Positions 40,810 to 50,333 of a DNA stretch of 64,000 nt are shown one piece after another; within the stretch, counting starts at the first letter, position 1, and each line of letters opens with the position of its first letter. Under the pieces are notes generated by a model, which worked only from the letters and a program-made list of their open reading frames with translations, had not been told where the DNA came from and made no database searches. This DNA comes from Micromonospora sp. C95 (GTDB lineage: Bacteria; Actinomycetota; Actinomycetes; Mycobacteriales; Micromonosporaceae). Where the stretch lies: contig NZ_JAGPXT010000020.1 of NCBI RefSeq assembly GCF_018070465.1, positions 1 to 64,000 of the forward strand. The letters are read 5' to 3'. The translations under genes and the position numbers were made by a program.

Positions 40810-42003
40810 GTGGCGAAGGCGAAGTTCGAGCGGACTAAGCCGCACGTCAACATCGGCACCATTGGTCACATCGACCACGGTAAGACGACGCTGACGGCGG
40901 CCATCACCAAGGTCCTGCACGACCAGTACCCGGACCTGAACCCGTACACGCCGTTCGACGAGATCGACAAGGCGCCCGAGGAGAAGGCTCGCGGCATCAC
41001 GATCTCGATCGCGCACGTCGAGTACCAGACCGAGGCGCGGCACTACGCGCACGTCGACTGCCCCGGTCACGCCGACTACATCAAGAACATGATCACCGGT
41101 GCCGCCCAGATGGACGGCGCGATCCTGGTGGTCGCGGCGACCGACGGCCCGATGCCGCAGACCCGCGAGCACGTCCTGCTGGCCCGCCAGGTCGGCGTGC
41201 CGTACATCGTCGTGGCGCTGAACAAGAGCGACATGGTCGACGACGAGGAGCTCCTGGAGCTCGTCGAGCTCGAGGTCCGTGAGCTGCTCTCGGCCCAGGA
41301 GTACCCGGGCGACGACCTGCCGGTCGTGCGCGTCTCGGCGCTCAAGGCCCTGGAGGGCGACCCGGAGTGGACCGGTCGCCTGCTGGAGCTGATGAACGCG
41401 GTCGACACCGCGATCCCGCAGCCCGAGCGCGAGACCGAGAAGCCGTTCCTGATGCCGATCGAGGACGTCTTCACGATCACCGGTCGTGGCACGGTCGTCA
41501 CCGGTCGCGCGGAGCGCGGCGTGCTCAAGCCGAACGAGGAGGTGGAGATCGTCGGTATCCGCGAGAAGTCGCAGAAGACGGTCTGCACCGGCATCGAGAT
41601 GTTCCGCAAGCTGCTCGACGAGGCCCGCGCGGGTGAGAACGTCGGTCTGCTGCTGCGGGGCATCAAGCGCGAGGACGTCGAGCGCGGCATGGTGGTCGTC
41701 AAGCCGGGCACCAGCACCCCGCACACGGAGTTCGAGGCGACGGTCTACATCCTCTCCAAGGAGGAGGGCGGCCGGCACACCCCGTTCTTCCAGAACTACC
41801 GTCCGCAGTTCTACTTCCGGACCACGGACGTCACCGGTGTCGTCACCCTCCCCGAGGGCACCGAGATGGTCATGCCGGGCGACAACACCACGATGACCGT
41901 GAAGCTGATCCAGCCCATCGCGATGGAGGACAACCTCAAGTTCGCGATCCGGGAGGGTGGCCGTACGGTCGGCGCTGGTCGCGTCACCAAGATCATCAAG
42001 TGA
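40810..42003 (+). CDS. tuf: Elongation factor Tu
   Basis: The 397-residue aminoacyl-tRNA carrier GTPase. G1 GHIDHGKTT, G3 DCPGHADY and G4 NKSD are complete. The GTG at 40810 starts AKAKFERTKPHVNIG, with AGGAGGA upstream. GE2270A-related glycines (CTGIEMF, GENVGLLL) are wild type. Confidence 0.97.
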   Translation: MAKAKFERTKPHVNIGTIGHIDHGKTTLTAAITKVLHDQYPDLNPYTPFDEIDKAPEEKARGITISIAHVEYQTEARHYAHVDCPGHADYIKNMITGAAQMDGAILVVAATDGPMPQTREHVLLARQVGVPYIVVALNKSDMVDDEELLELVELEVRELLSAQEYPGDDLPVVRVSALKALEGDPEWTGRLLELMNAVDTAIPQPERETEKPFLMPIEDVFTITGRGTVVTGRAERGVLKPNEEVEIVGIREKSQKTVCTGIEMFRKLLDEARAGENVGLLLRGIKREDVERGMVVVKPGTSTPHTEFEATVYILSKEEGGRHTPFFQNYRPQFYFRTTDVTGVVTLPEGTEMVMPGDNTTMTVKLIQPIAMEDNLKFAIREGGRTVGAGRVTKIIK

Positions 42004-42018
42004 GCTGGGTAACCCCGA

Positions 42019-42048
42019 TTAGACCCGCCGCCGGTCGTGCGGCATACT
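42019..42048 (+). promoter_or_regulatory. Promoter of the S10 operon
   Basis: TTAGAC and CATACT lie 18 bases apart, about 300 bases before rpsJ. The 350-base gap between tuf and rpsJ holds this candidate and a long leader; no gene is seen. Confidence 0.5.
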
Positions 42049-42353
42049 AGTCAGGTTGCGTAACGACAGTTCGCCGCCCGTGTTCGGCTTCCGCTGAACC
42101 TCCGGGTAGGCAGAACAGTCGGGCGTGGGGTGGTTGGCGGCCCGTCCGTCAACCACCCTCGCACGGCGTTCAGGTCGCCACAGTGCGATCCGGCGCCTGG
42201 ACCCACCGCGGTCAGGATCGCTCCGGTCTCCCGGGGCGGAGCCTGGCCCCAGGGCGCGACACGCCCGACCGCGGGGGTGGGCGAAGAGGGCCTGTGCCAG
42301 CCGGTACAGACACCCGCAACACAGCGGCATCGAGAGAAGGAACAGAAGCCACC

Positions 42354-42662
42354 ATGGCGGGACAGAAGATCCGCATCCGGCTCAAGGCCTATGACCACGA
42401 GGTCGTCGACTCCTCGGCTCGGAAGATCGTCGAGACGGTGACGCGTACCGGGGCGCAGGTCGCGGGCCCGGTGCCGCTGCCCACGGAGATCAACCGTTTC
42501 TGCGTCATCCGCTCGCCGCACAAGTACAAGGACTCGCGCGAGCACTTCGAGATGCGTACGCACAAGCGACTGATCGACATCATCGACCCGACCCCGAAGA
42601 CGGTCGACTCGCTCATGCGCCTCGACCTGCCGGCTGGCGTCGACATCGAGATCAAGCTGTAG
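42354..42662 (+). CDS. rpsJ: Ribosomal protein S10
   Basis: A 102-residue 30S protein that also joins NusB in antitermination. Start [32 protein letters not shown] precedes the ATG. First gene of the S10 operon. Confidence 0.97.
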
Positions 42663-42673
42663 GGACCGGACAC

Positions 42674-43338
42674 ATGGACAGGCAAGTTAAGGGATCCTGG
42701 GCGCGAAGCTCGGCATGACCCAGGTCTGGGACAACAACCGCGTTGTCCCGGTGACCGTGGTTCAGGCCGGCCCCTGCGTCATCACCCAGGTTCGTGACGC
42801 CGGCAAGGACGGTTACTCCGCGGTCCAGCTGGCGTACGGGACGATCGACCCGCGCAAGGCCAAGAAGCCGTTGCGGGGTCACTACGCCAAGGCCGACGTG
42901 GCGCCCCGCCGGCACATCGTCGAGCTGCGCACCAGCGACGCCGCGGACTACTCGCTCGGCCAGGAGGTCACGGTCGAGGAGTTCCCGGCCGGTGTCTCGA
43001 TCGACGTGACCGGCAAGACCAAGGGCAAGGGCTACGCCGGCCCGATGAAGCGGCACGGCTTCCACGGTCTGCGCGCCAGCCACGGTGTCGAGCGCAAGCA
43101 CCGTTCGCCGGGCTCGATCGGCGCCTGCGCCACCCCGGGTCGCGTCTTCAAGGGCACCCGGATGGCCGGCCGCATGGGCGGCGTGCGCTACACCGTGCAG
43201 AACCTGACCGTCCAGGCGGTCGACACTGAGAACAATCTCCTGCTCGTCCGTGGCGCCATCCCCGGCCCCAAGGGCGCGCTGGTCCTGGTCCGTACCGCGG
43301 CCAAGGCCAAGGCGAAGAAGGGCGGTGTGGGCAAGTGA
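42674..43338 (+). CDS. rplC: Ribosomal protein L3, apparent frameshift near the start
   Basis: L3 is an early 50S assembly protein at the peptidyl transferase centre. The normal start MDRQVKG is encoded at 42674, but the frame then runs into a stop at 42716. The expected continuation ILGAKLGMTQVWDNN is in another frame, so one base is missing around the GGG at 42691-42693 (four G would restore it). From 42715 (ATG, MTQVWDNN) the rest is intact for 207 residues. Because L3 is essential, a sequencing error is the simplest explanation; starting at 42715 would drop 14 conserved residues. The stop overlaps rplD. Confidence 0.9.
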
Positions 43339-43985
43339 CCACCGTTGACGTCCTCAACTCAGAGGGCACCAAGACCGGCTCGGTCGACCTGCCCGCCGAC
43401 ATCTTCGACGCGCAGGCCAACATCGCGCTGATGCACCAGGTCGTCGTGGCACAGCTCGCCGCCGCTCGGCAGGGCACCCACAAGACCAAGACCCGGGGCG
43501 AGGTCGCCGGCGGCGGCAAGAAGCCCTACAAGCAGAAGGGCACCGGTCGGGCCCGGCAGGGCTCGATCCGCGCGCCGCAGTTCGCCGGCGGTGGCGTCGT
43601 CCACGGCCCGGTGCCGCGCGACTACAGCCAGCGCACCCCGAAGAAGATGAAGGCTGCCGCACTGCGCGGTGCCCTGTCGGACCGGGCGCGCGCCGGGCAG
43701 GTGCACGTCGTCGAGGCGTTCGTCTCGGGCGAGAAGCCGTCGACCAAGGCCGCGCTGGCCGCGCTCGCCAAGCTGACCACCGCCCGGCGGGTGCTGGTCG
43801 TGCTGAGCAGCACCGACGAGCTGAACTGGGTGTCGCTGCGCAACGAGCCGCGGGTGCACCTGATCGAGGCCGGCCAGCTCAACACGTACGACGTGCTGGT
43901 GGCCGACGATGTGGTCTTCACCAAGGAGGCCCTGGACGAGTTCCTGGGCGTTCCGGCCGAGACCACCGAGGAGGGTGGCAAGTGA
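43335..43985 (+). CDS. rplD: Ribosomal protein L4
   Basis: A 216-residue 50S protein lining the exit tunnel, with the extended loop KTKTRGEVAGGGKKPYKQKGTGRARQG cut here to its key region (KKPYKQKGTGRARQG). GTG start overlaps the rplC stop by 4 bases; the stop overlaps rplW. In enterobacteria L4 represses this operon. Confidence 0.96.
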   Translation: MTTVDVLNSEGTKTGSVDLPADIFDAQANIALMHQVVVAQLAAARQGTHKTKTRGEVAGGGKKPYKQKGTGRARQGSIRAPQFAGGGVVHGPVPRDYSQRTPKKMKAAALRGALSDRARAGQVHVVEAFVSGEKPSTKAALAALAKLTTARRVLVVLSSTDELNWVSLRNEPRVHLIEAGQLNTYDVLVADDVVFTKEALDEFLGVPAETTEEGGK

Positions 43986-44284
43986 GCACGATCGCCGATC
44001 CGCGCGACATCATCGTCGCGCCGGTCGTCTCGGAGAAGAGCTACAGCGAGCTGAACCGCAACTGGTACACCTTCCTGGTGCACCCGGACGCGAACAAGAC
44101 GGCGATCAAGATCGCTATCGAGCAGATCTTCAACGTCCGTGTCCTGACGGTCAACACGCTCAACCGCGAGGGCAAGCGCAAGCGGACCCGTACCGGGTTC
44201 GGCAAGCGCAAGGACACCAAGCGGGCGATGGTGAAGCTGGCTGAGGGCGACCGCATCGAGGCCTTCGGCGGCCCGGTCAGCTGA
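43982..44284 (+). CDS. rplW: Ribosomal protein L23
   Basis: A 100-residue exit-site protein that docks trigger factor and SRP. Typical features are IIVAPVVSEKSYSEL and the basic loop GKRKRTRTGFGKR. GTG start overlaps rplD. Confidence 0.96.
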   Translation: MSTIADPRDIIVAPVVSEKSYSELNRNWYTFLVHPDANKTAIKIAIEQIFNVRVLTVNTLNREGKRKRTRTGFGKRKDTKRAMVKLAEGDRIEAFGGPVS

Positions 44285-44296
44285 GGGGTGTAGACA

Positions 44297-45136
44297 ATGG
44301 CTATCCGTAAGTACAAGCCGACGACGCCGGGCCGGCGTGGCTCAAGCGTCGCCGACTTCGCCGAGATCACCCGGTCGACTCCCGAGAAGTCGCTGCTGGT
44401 CCCGCTGCCCAAGAAGGGCGGCCGGAACGTGCACGGCCGGATCACCGCTCGCCACCAGGGTGGCGGCCACAAGCGGCAGTACCGGCTGATCGACTTCAAG
44501 CGGGTCGACAAGGACGGCGTGCCGGCCAAGGTCGCGCACATCGAGTACGACCCGAACCGCACCGCGCGGATCGCGCTGCTGCACTACGCCGACGGCGAGA
44601 AGCGTTACATCATCGCGCCGAAGGACCTGAAGCAGGGCGACACGGTCGAGTCGGGTCCGAGTGCCGACATCAAGCCGGGCAACAACCTGCCGCTGCGCAA
44701 CATCCCGGTCGGTACCACGATCCACAACGTGGAACTGCGCCCGGGCGGTGGCGCCAAGCTGGCCCGCTCGGCCGGCGTCGGCATCCAGCTGCTCGGCCGG
44801 GAGGGCGCGTACGCGACCCTGCGTATGCCGTCCGGCGAGATCCGGCGGGTGGACGTCCGCTGCCGCGCCAGCGTCGGTGAGATCGGCAACGCCGACCAGT
44901 CGAACATCAACTGGGGTAAGGCCGGCCGGATGCGGTGGAAGGGCAAGCGCCCGACCGTCCGTGGTGTCGCCATGAACCCGGTCGACCACCCGCACGGTGG
45001 TGGTGAGGGCAAGACCTCCGGTGGTCGCCACCCGGTCAACCCGCAGGGTAAGCCCGAGGGCCGCACCCGTCGTAAGGGCCAGCCGAGTGACCGGCTGATC
45101 GTCCGCCGCCGCTACGCCACGCGTAAGCGCGGCTGA
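44297..45136 (+). CDS. rplB: Ribosomal protein L2
   Basis: A 279-residue protein needed for subunit joining and peptidyl transfer. The signature MNPVDHPHGGGEGKTSGGR with the critical His is complete near residue 225. It follows rplW by 12 bases. Confidence 0.97.
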   Translation: MAIRKYKPTTPGRRGSSVADFAEITRSTPEKSLLVPLPKKGGRNVHGRITARHQGGGHKRQYRLIDFKRVDKDGVPAKVAHIEYDPNRTARIALLHYADGEKRYIIAPKDLKQGDTVESGPSADIKPGNNLPLRNIPVGTTIHNVELRPGGGAKLARSAGVGIQLLGREGAYATLRMPSGEIRRVDVRCRASVGEIGNADQSNINWGKAGRMRWKGKRPTVRGVAMNPVDHPHGGGEGKTSGGRHPVNPQGKPEGRTRRKGQPSDRLIVRRRYATRKRG

Positions 45137-45148
45137 GGGAGATAAGAC

Positions 45149-45430
45149 ATGCCTCGCAGCCTGAAGAAGGGCCCGTTCATCGACGACCACCTGCTCAAGA
45201 AGGTGGAGACGCAGAACGAGAAGGGCTCGAAGAACGTCATCAAGACCTGGTCGCGCCGCTCGACGATCATCCCGGAGATGCTCGGGCACACGATCGCCGT
45301 GCACGACGGACGCAAGCACGTCCCGGTGTTCGTGACCGAGGCGATGGTCGGGCACAAGCTCGGCGAGTTCGCGCTGACCCGCACGTTCAAGGGTCACGAA
45401 AAGGACGACCGGAAGAGCCGCCGGCGCTGA
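45149..45430 (+). CDS. rpsS: Ribosomal protein S19
   Basis: A 93-residue 30S head protein, start MPRSLKKGPFIDDHLLKKVE, with GAGGGAG upstream. It ends in a short basic tail. Confidence 0.97.
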   Translation: MPRSLKKGPFIDDHLLKKVETQNEKGSKNVIKTWSRRSTIIPEMLGHTIAVHDGRKHVPVFVTEAMVGHKLGEFALTRTFKGHEKDDRKSRRR

Positions 45431-45470
45431 CGCCGCGGGCATACGGATAGAGGATCAAGGGGTTACAGCG

Positions 45471-45926
45471 ATGCCAGGAAAGGGCGACGCTCCGGTGCTT
45501 CCGGGCGCGCGGGCGGTTGCGCGGTACGTGCGCATCTCGCCGATGAAGGCGCGCCGGGTGGTCAACCTCGTCCGCGGCCTGCCCGCGAAGGAGGCGCTCA
45601 CGGTGCTGCAGTTCGCGCCGCAGGCTGCGAGCGAGCAGGTGTACAAGGTGCTCGCGAGCGCGATCGCCAACGCGGAGAACAACGAGCGGCTGGACCCCGA
45701 CGCGCTGCTCGTCAGCGAGGCGTTCGTGGACGAGGGCCCGACGATGAAGCGGTTCCAGCCACGGGCGCAGGGCCGGGCGTACCGGATCCGTAAGCGCACC
45801 TGCCACATCACCGTGGCGGTCGAGGCGGTCGCGCCGGCCGCGCCGAGGAAGTCGGCGAACAAGGCGGCTCCGGCGAAGCAGACCGCGCCGGCCGAGACGC
45901 AGAGCAACACGGAGGGCGCCGAGTAA
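45471..45926 (+). CDS. rplV: Ribosomal protein L22
   Basis: A 151-residue exit-tunnel protein. The core from ARYVRISPMKARRVVNLVRG to the beta-hairpin KRFQPRAQGRAYRIRKRT is standard; a 30-residue Ala/Pro/Lys-rich tail follows. Stop and rpsC start share one base (TAATG). Confidence 0.96.
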   Translation: MPGKGDAPVLPGARAVARYVRISPMKARRVVNLVRGLPAKEALTVLQFAPQAASEQVYKVLASAIANAENNERLDPDALLVSEAFVDEGPTMKRFQPRAQGRAYRIRKRTCHITVAVEAVAPAAPRKSANKAAPAKQTAPAETQSNTEGAE

Positions 45927-46792
45927 TGGGTCAGAAGGTTCACCCGCACGGGTTCCGGCTCGGCATCTCGACCGACTGGAAGTCCCGCTGGTTCGCGGAC
46001 AAGCTCTACAAGGACTACATCGGCGAGGATGTCAAGATCCGCCGGATGATGTCCAAGGGGCTGGAGCGCGCCGGCATTTCCAAGGTCGACATCGAGCGCA
46101 CCCGGGACCGGGTCCGGGTCGACATCCACACCGCGCGGCCGGGCATCGTCATCGGCCGTAAGGGCGCCGAGGCCGACCGGATCCGCGGCGAGCTGGAGAA
46201 GCTCACCGGCAAGCAGGTGCAGCTGAACATCATCGAGGTGAAGAACCCCGAGTCGGACGCGCAGCTGGTCGCCCAGGGCGTCGCCGAGCAGCTCTCCAGC
46301 CGGGTCAGCTTCCGTCGCGCGATGCGCAAGGCGATGCAGTCGGCGATGAAGAACCCGATGTGCAAGGGCATCCGGGTGCAGGTCTCGGGTCGCCTCGGCG
46401 GCGCCGAGATGAGCCGGACGGAGTTCTACCGCGAGGGTCGGGTTCCGCTGCACACGCTGCGCGCCAACATCGAGTACGGCTTCTTCGAGGCGCGTACCAC
46501 CTTCGGCCGCATCGGCGTGAAGGTCTGGATCTACAAGGGCGACGCGGTGCCGGGTCGGGAGGCTCCGGCCGAGGCTCCGTCGCGCCCGCGCCGGGAGCGC
46601 GGTGACCGGCCCGAGCGGCCGCGCCGTGGTCGGTCGGGTTCGTCCGGCACGACCTCCGGTGGCACCGAGGCCGGCCGGGCTGCCGCGACGACCGTCGCGC
46701 AGCAGGCCGAGACGCCGAGTGGCGAGCCGGTCGACAGCGCTGCTGTCGCGGCCGCGGCTTCGGCTCCGGCAGAAACGCAGCAGGAGGGCTGA
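45926..46792 (+). CDS. rpsC: Ribosomal protein S3
   Basis: A 288-residue mRNA-entry protein. KH domain motif GIVIGRKGAEADRIRGEL and the C-terminal S3 domain to about residue 210 are standard; the last 75 residues are an Arg/Pro/Ala-rich extension common in actinobacteria. Confidence 0.96.
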   Translation: MGQKVHPHGFRLGISTDWKSRWFADKLYKDYIGEDVKIRRMMSKGLERAGISKVDIERTRDRVRVDIHTARPGIVIGRKGAEADRIRGELEKLTGKQVQLNIIEVKNPESDAQLVAQGVAEQLSSRVSFRRAMRKAMQSAMKNPMCKGIRVQVSGRLGGAEMSRTEFYREGRVPLHTLRANIEYGFFEARTTFGRIGVKVWIYKGDAVPGREAPAEAPSRPRRERGDRPERPRRGRSGSSGTTSGGTEAGRAAATTVAQQAETPSGEPVDSAAVAAAASAPAETQQEG

Positions 46793-46795
46793 CAG

Positions 46796-47221
46796 ATGCT
46801 GATGCCGCGCAAGCCCCCGAAGGGCTTCCGCAAGCCGCACCACCCGGACCGCAGCGGCGCGTCCAAGGGCGGCAACCGGGTGGTGTTCGGCGAGTTCGGG
46901 ATCCAGGCTCTGGAACCGGCGTACGTGACCAACCGGCAGATCGAGTCGGCGCGTATCGCGATGACCCGCCACATCAAGCGTGGCGGCAAGGTCTGGATCA
47001 CCATCTTCCCGGACCAGGCCCTCACCAAGAAGCCGGCGGAAACCCGGATGGGTTCCGGTAAGGGCTCGCCCGAGTGGTGGGTCGCGAACGTCAAGCCCGG
47101 GCGGGTTCTCTTCGAGATGTCCTTCCCGAACGAGCAGATCGCGCGAGAGGCGATGCGTCGCGCGATCCACAAGCTCCCGATGAAGTGCCGCATTGTTACG
47201 CGCGAAGTGGGTGAATCCTGA
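46796..47221 (+). CDS. rplP: Ribosomal protein L16
   Basis: A 141-residue protein near the A-site tRNA, start [21 protein letters not shown], with [16 protein letters not shown]. The stop overlaps the rpmC ATG. GGAGGG precedes the start. Confidence 0.96.
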
Positions 47222-47457
47222 TGGCAGCGGGCGTTAAGGCCTCCGAGCTGCGTGAGCTCTCCGAGGAGGAGCTGGTCACGAAGCTGCGCGAGGCCAAGGC
47301 GGAGCTGTTCAACCTCCGCGTGCAGGCCGCAACCGGGCAGCTGGACAACAACCGGCGGCTGCAGGTCATCCGTCGGGAGATCGCCCGGATCTACACGATC
47401 ATGCGTGAGCGTGAGCTGGGGCTCTCGGCCGCGCCGACTGAGGTGACTGCTTCATGA
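47221..47457 (+). CDS. rpmC: Ribosomal protein L29
   Basis: A 78-residue two-helix exit-site protein, with ELRELSEEELVTKLREAKAE and LDNNRRLQVIRREIARIYT. The ATG shares a base with rplP and the stop overlaps rpsQ. Confidence 0.95.
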   Translation: MAAGVKASELRELSEEELVTKLREAKAELFNLRVQAATGQLDNNRRLQVIRREIARIYTIMRERELGLSAAPTEVTAS

Positions 47458-47732
47458 GCGAGAACACGACTCCCACCAAGCCGCGCGGCCGGCGCAAGGT
47501 CCGTGAGGGCCTCGTGGTCAGCGACAAGATGGAAAAGACCGTCGTGGTCGAGGTCGAGGACCGGGTCAAGCACGCGCTGTACGGCAAGATCATGCGCCGG
47601 ACCAGCAAGCTCAAGGTCCACGACGAGCAGAACTCGGCCGGCATCGGCGACCGCGTCCTGATCATGGAGACCCGGCCGCTCTCCGCCACCAAGCGGTGGC
47701 GGCTCGTGGAGATCCTCGAGAAGGCCAAGTAG
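47454..47732 (+). CDS. rpsQ: Ribosomal protein S17
   Basis: A 92-residue primary 16S-binding OB-fold protein, with VREGLVVSDKMEKTVVVEVE and the loop KHALYGKIMRRTSK. Last gene of the S10 cluster here, followed by a hairpin. Confidence 0.96.
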   Translation: MSENTTPTKPRGRRKVREGLVVSDKMEKTVVVEVEDRVKHALYGKIMRRTSKLKVHDEQNSAGIGDRVLIMETRPLSATKRWRLVEILEKAK

Positions 47733-47779
47733 CGAAGGCTCGAGCTCGGCCCTGACGGTCGGGCGCAGGTTCCGCCAGG

Positions 47780-47803
47780 CTCCGGCCGCCCAGGCGGCCG
47801 GAG
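47780..47803 (+). terminator. Hairpin between rpsQ and rplN
   Basis: CTCCGGCCGCC and GGCGGCCGGAG form a perfect 11-bp inverted repeat around two bases, 47 bases after rpsQ. No U tract. It marks the boundary of the S10 and spc operons. Confidence 0.55.
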
Positions 47804-47827
47804 AACCGGCAGACATAGGAGATAGAC

Positions 47828-48196
47828 GTGATTCAGCAGGAGTCGCGACTGCGCGTCGCCGACAACACGGGTGCCCGGGAGATCCTGTGCATCCGGGTTC
47901 TCGGTGGCTCCGGTCGGCGCTACGCGAGCATCGGCGACGTCATCGTGGCCACCGTCAAGGACGCGATCCCGGGTGCCGGTGTGAAGAAGGGCGACGTGGT
48001 CAAGGCCGTCGTCGTCCGCACCGCCAAGGAGAAGCGGCGGCCGGACGGTTCGTACATCCGCTTCGACGAGAACGCCGCCGTCATCATCAAGGACGGTGGC
48101 GACCCGCGCGGTACCCGCATCTTCGGCCCGGTCGGCCGTGAGCTGCGGGACAAGCGGTTCATGAAGATCATCTCTCTCGCGCCGGAGGTGTTGTGA
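47828..48196 (+). CDS. rplN: Ribosomal protein L14
   Basis: A 122-residue subunit-interface protein, start IQQESRLRVADNTGAREILC, with GTG codon and AGGAGATAG upstream. First gene of the spc operon; the stop overlaps rplX. Confidence 0.97.
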   Translation: MIQQESRLRVADNTGAREILCIRVLGGSGRRYASIGDVIVATVKDAIPGAGVKKGDVVKAVVVRTAKEKRRPDGSYIRFDENAAVIIKDGGDPRGTRIFGPVGRELRDKRFMKIISLAPEVL

Positions 48197-48513
48197 CCGT
48201 GAAGGTCAAGAAGGGCGACACGGTCGTCGTCATCGCCGGCAAGGACAAGGGTGCCAAGGGCAAGGTCATCATGGCCTACCCGCGGCAGGACAAGGTCCTG
48301 GTCGAGGGCGTGAACCGGATCAAGAAGCACACTCGCATCAGCACCACCCAGCGTGGCGCCAAGACCGGTGGCATCGTCACCCAGGAGGCCCCGATCCACG
48401 TCTCGAACGTGATGGTCGTGGACTCCGACGGCAAGCCGACCCGCGTCGGTTACCGGATCGACGAGAACGGCCAGAAGGTCCGCATCGCGCGTAGCACCGG
48501 TAAGGACCTGTGA
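48193..48513 (+). CDS. rplX: Ribosomal protein L24
   Basis: A 106-residue assembly-initiator protein with a KOW motif (KKGDTVVVIAGKDKGAKGKV). GTG start overlaps rplN; the stop TGA overlaps the next ATG. Confidence 0.96.
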   Translation: MTVKVKKGDTVVVIAGKDKGAKGKVIMAYPRQDKVLVEGVNRIKKHTRISTTQRGAKTGGIVTQEAPIHVSNVMVVDSDGKPTRVGYRIDENGQKVRIARSTGKDL

Positions 48514-49082
48514 TGACCACGGCTACCGAAACCAAGACCATGCCGCGCCTCAAGGAGCGGTACCGCAACGAGATCATCGCTCAGCTGCGCGAGCAGTACG
48601 AGTACGGCAACCCGATGCAGGTGCCGCGGCTGGTCAAGATCGTCGTGAACATGGGTGTGGGCGAGGCCGCCCGGGACGCCAAGCTCATCGACGGTGCGGT
48701 CCGCGATCTGGCCACCATCACCGGCCAGAAGCCGCAGGTCCGCCGGGCGACGAAGTCCATCGCGCAGTTCAAGCTGCGGGAAGGCATGCCGATCGGCGCT
48801 AAGGTGACCCTGCGCGGCGACCGGATGTGGGAGTTCCTGGACCGGCTGCTGTCCATCGCGCTGCCGCGTATCCGTGACTTCCGCGGCCTCGACGGGCGCA
48901 AGCTCGACGGGCACGGCAACTACACGTTCGGTCTGACCGAGCAGTCGGTGTTCCACGAGATCGACCAGGACAAGATCGATCGCCAGCGGGGCATGGACAT
49001 CACGGTGGTCACGACCGCCACGACCGACGACGAGGGCCGGGCGCTGCTGAAGCTCCTGGGCTTCCCGTTCAAGGAGAACTGA
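48513..49082 (+). CDS. rplE: Ribosomal protein L5
   Basis: A 189-residue 5S rRNA-binding protein, with RLVKIVVNMGVGEAARDAK and KSIAQFKLREGMPIGAKVTL. The ATG at 48513 overlaps the rplX stop; a GTG one codon earlier is possible. Confidence 0.96.
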   Translation: MTTATETKTMPRLKERYRNEIIAQLREQYEYGNPMQVPRLVKIVVNMGVGEAARDAKLIDGAVRDLATITGQKPQVRRATKSIAQFKLREGMPIGAKVTLRGDRMWEFLDRLLSIALPRIRDFRGLDGRKLDGHGNYTFGLTEQSVFHEIDQDKIDRQRGMDITVVTTATTDDEGRALLKLLGFPFKEN

Positions 49083-49083
49083 G

Positions 49084-49269
49084 ATGGCCAAGAAGGCGCT
49101 GATCCTCAAGGCGGCCGCGAAGCCGAAGTTCTCGGTTCGCGCGTACACCCGCTGCCAGCGGTGCGGGCGTCCCAAGGCGGTCTACCGCAAGTTCGGGCTC
49201 TGCCGGGTGTGTATCCGGGAGATGGCCCACCGCGGTGAGCTGCCCGGCGTGTCCAAGGCTTCCTGGTAA
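49084..49269 (+). CDS. rpsN: Ribosomal protein S14, zinc-binding type
   Basis: A 61-residue S14 of the short zinc form, with both CxxC pairs (CQRCG and CRVC) and the ending LPGVSKASW. It begins one base after rplE. Confidence 0.96.
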   Translation: MAKKALILKAAAKPKFSVRAYTRCQRCGRPKAVYRKFGLCRVCIREMAHRGELPGVSKASW

Positions 49270-49366
49270 TAGCCCGGCGCGCTGCGGCGCGTCAGCTGGA
49301 CTGTCTCTTCGCCGTAGGCCTGCGACGTGTCGCGGGAACCCCGGCGAGAAAGGTTGACGAGTTTTC

Positions 49367-49774
49367 ATGACGATGACCGACCCGATCGCAGACATGCTCA
49401 CGCGTCTGCGTAACGCCAACCAGGCGTACCACGACCGGGTGACGATGCCGTACTCGAAGATCAAGGCGAACATCGCCGAGGTCCTCAAGTCCGAGGGCTA
49501 CATCGCCACCTGGGCAGTCGAGGAGCCCGAGGAGGGTGCCGTCGGCAAGCGACTGGTCGTCGAGCTGAAGTACGGCCAGAACCGGGAGCGGAGCCTGGCC
49601 GGTATCAAGCGCGTCTCCAAGCCCGGTCTGCGGGTTTACGCCAAGTCGGACGGGCTCCCCCGGGTGCTCGGTGGGCTGGGCGTGGCGATCATTTCGACGT
49701 CCCAGGGGCTGCTCACCGACCGGCAGGCCCGCAAGCGGAGCGTTGGCGGGGAAGTCCTCGCCTTCGTCTGGTAA
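49367..49774 (+). CDS. rpsH: Ribosomal protein S8
   Basis: A 135-residue 16S-binding protein, start MTMTDPIADMLTRLRNANQA, C-terminal motif STSQGLLTDRQARKRSVGGEV. A 97-base gap to rpsN holds no gene. In enterobacteria S8 represses the spc operon. Confidence 0.97.
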   Translation: MTMTDPIADMLTRLRNANQAYHDRVTMPYSKIKANIAEVLKSEGYIATWAVEEPEEGAVGKRLVVELKYGQNRERSLAGIKRVSKPGLRVYAKSDGLPRVLGGLGVAIISTSQGLLTDRQARKRSVGGEVLAFVW

Positions 49775-49790
49775 CGGGAGACAGGTAGAA

Positions 49791-50333
49791 ATGTCGCGTA
49801 TTGGACGTAAGTCGATCCCGGTGCCATCCGGAGTCGACGTGACGATCGACGGCCGGACCGTCAAGGTCAAGGGCCCCAAGGGCGAGCTGTCGCACACCCT
49901 GGCCGAGCCGATCACCATCGAGCGGGCCGAGGACGGGCAGCTGAACGTCAACCGCCCGAACGACGAGCGCAAGGCCAAGGAGCTGCACGGCCTGAGCCGT
50001 ACCCTGGTCGCCAACATGATCGTCGGGGTCACCGAGGGCTACCGTAAGAGCCTGGAGATCGCCGGCACCGGTTACCGGGTCACCGCCAAGGGCAAGGACC
50101 TGGAGTTCGCGCTCGGGTTCTCGCACCCGGTGCAGGTGCAGGCGCCCGAGGGCATCACCTTCACGGTGGAGCGGCCGACGCTGTTCCACGTGGCCGGCAT
50201 CGACAAGCAACTCGTCGGTGAGGTCGCCGCCAACATCCGGAAGATCCGCCCGCCGGAGCCCTACAAGGGCAAGGGCGTGAAGTACCAGGGCGAAGTCATC
50301 CGACGCAAGGCCGGAAAGGCAGGTAAGAAGTGA
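49791..50333 (+). CDS. rplF: Ribosomal protein L6
   Basis: A 180-residue 50S protein with two similar domains; start MSRIGRKSIPVPSGVDVTID and signature PPEPYKGKGVKYQGE near the end. The stop overlaps rplR. Confidence 0.97.
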   Translation: MSRIGRKSIPVPSGVDVTIDGRTVKVKGPKGELSHTLAEPITIERAEDGQLNVNRPNDERKAKELHGLSRTLVANMIVGVTEGYRKSLEIAGTGYRVTAKGKDLEFALGFSHPVQVQAPEGITFTVERPTLFHVAGIDKQLVGEVAANIRKIRPPEPYKGKGVKYQGEVIRRKAGKAGKK

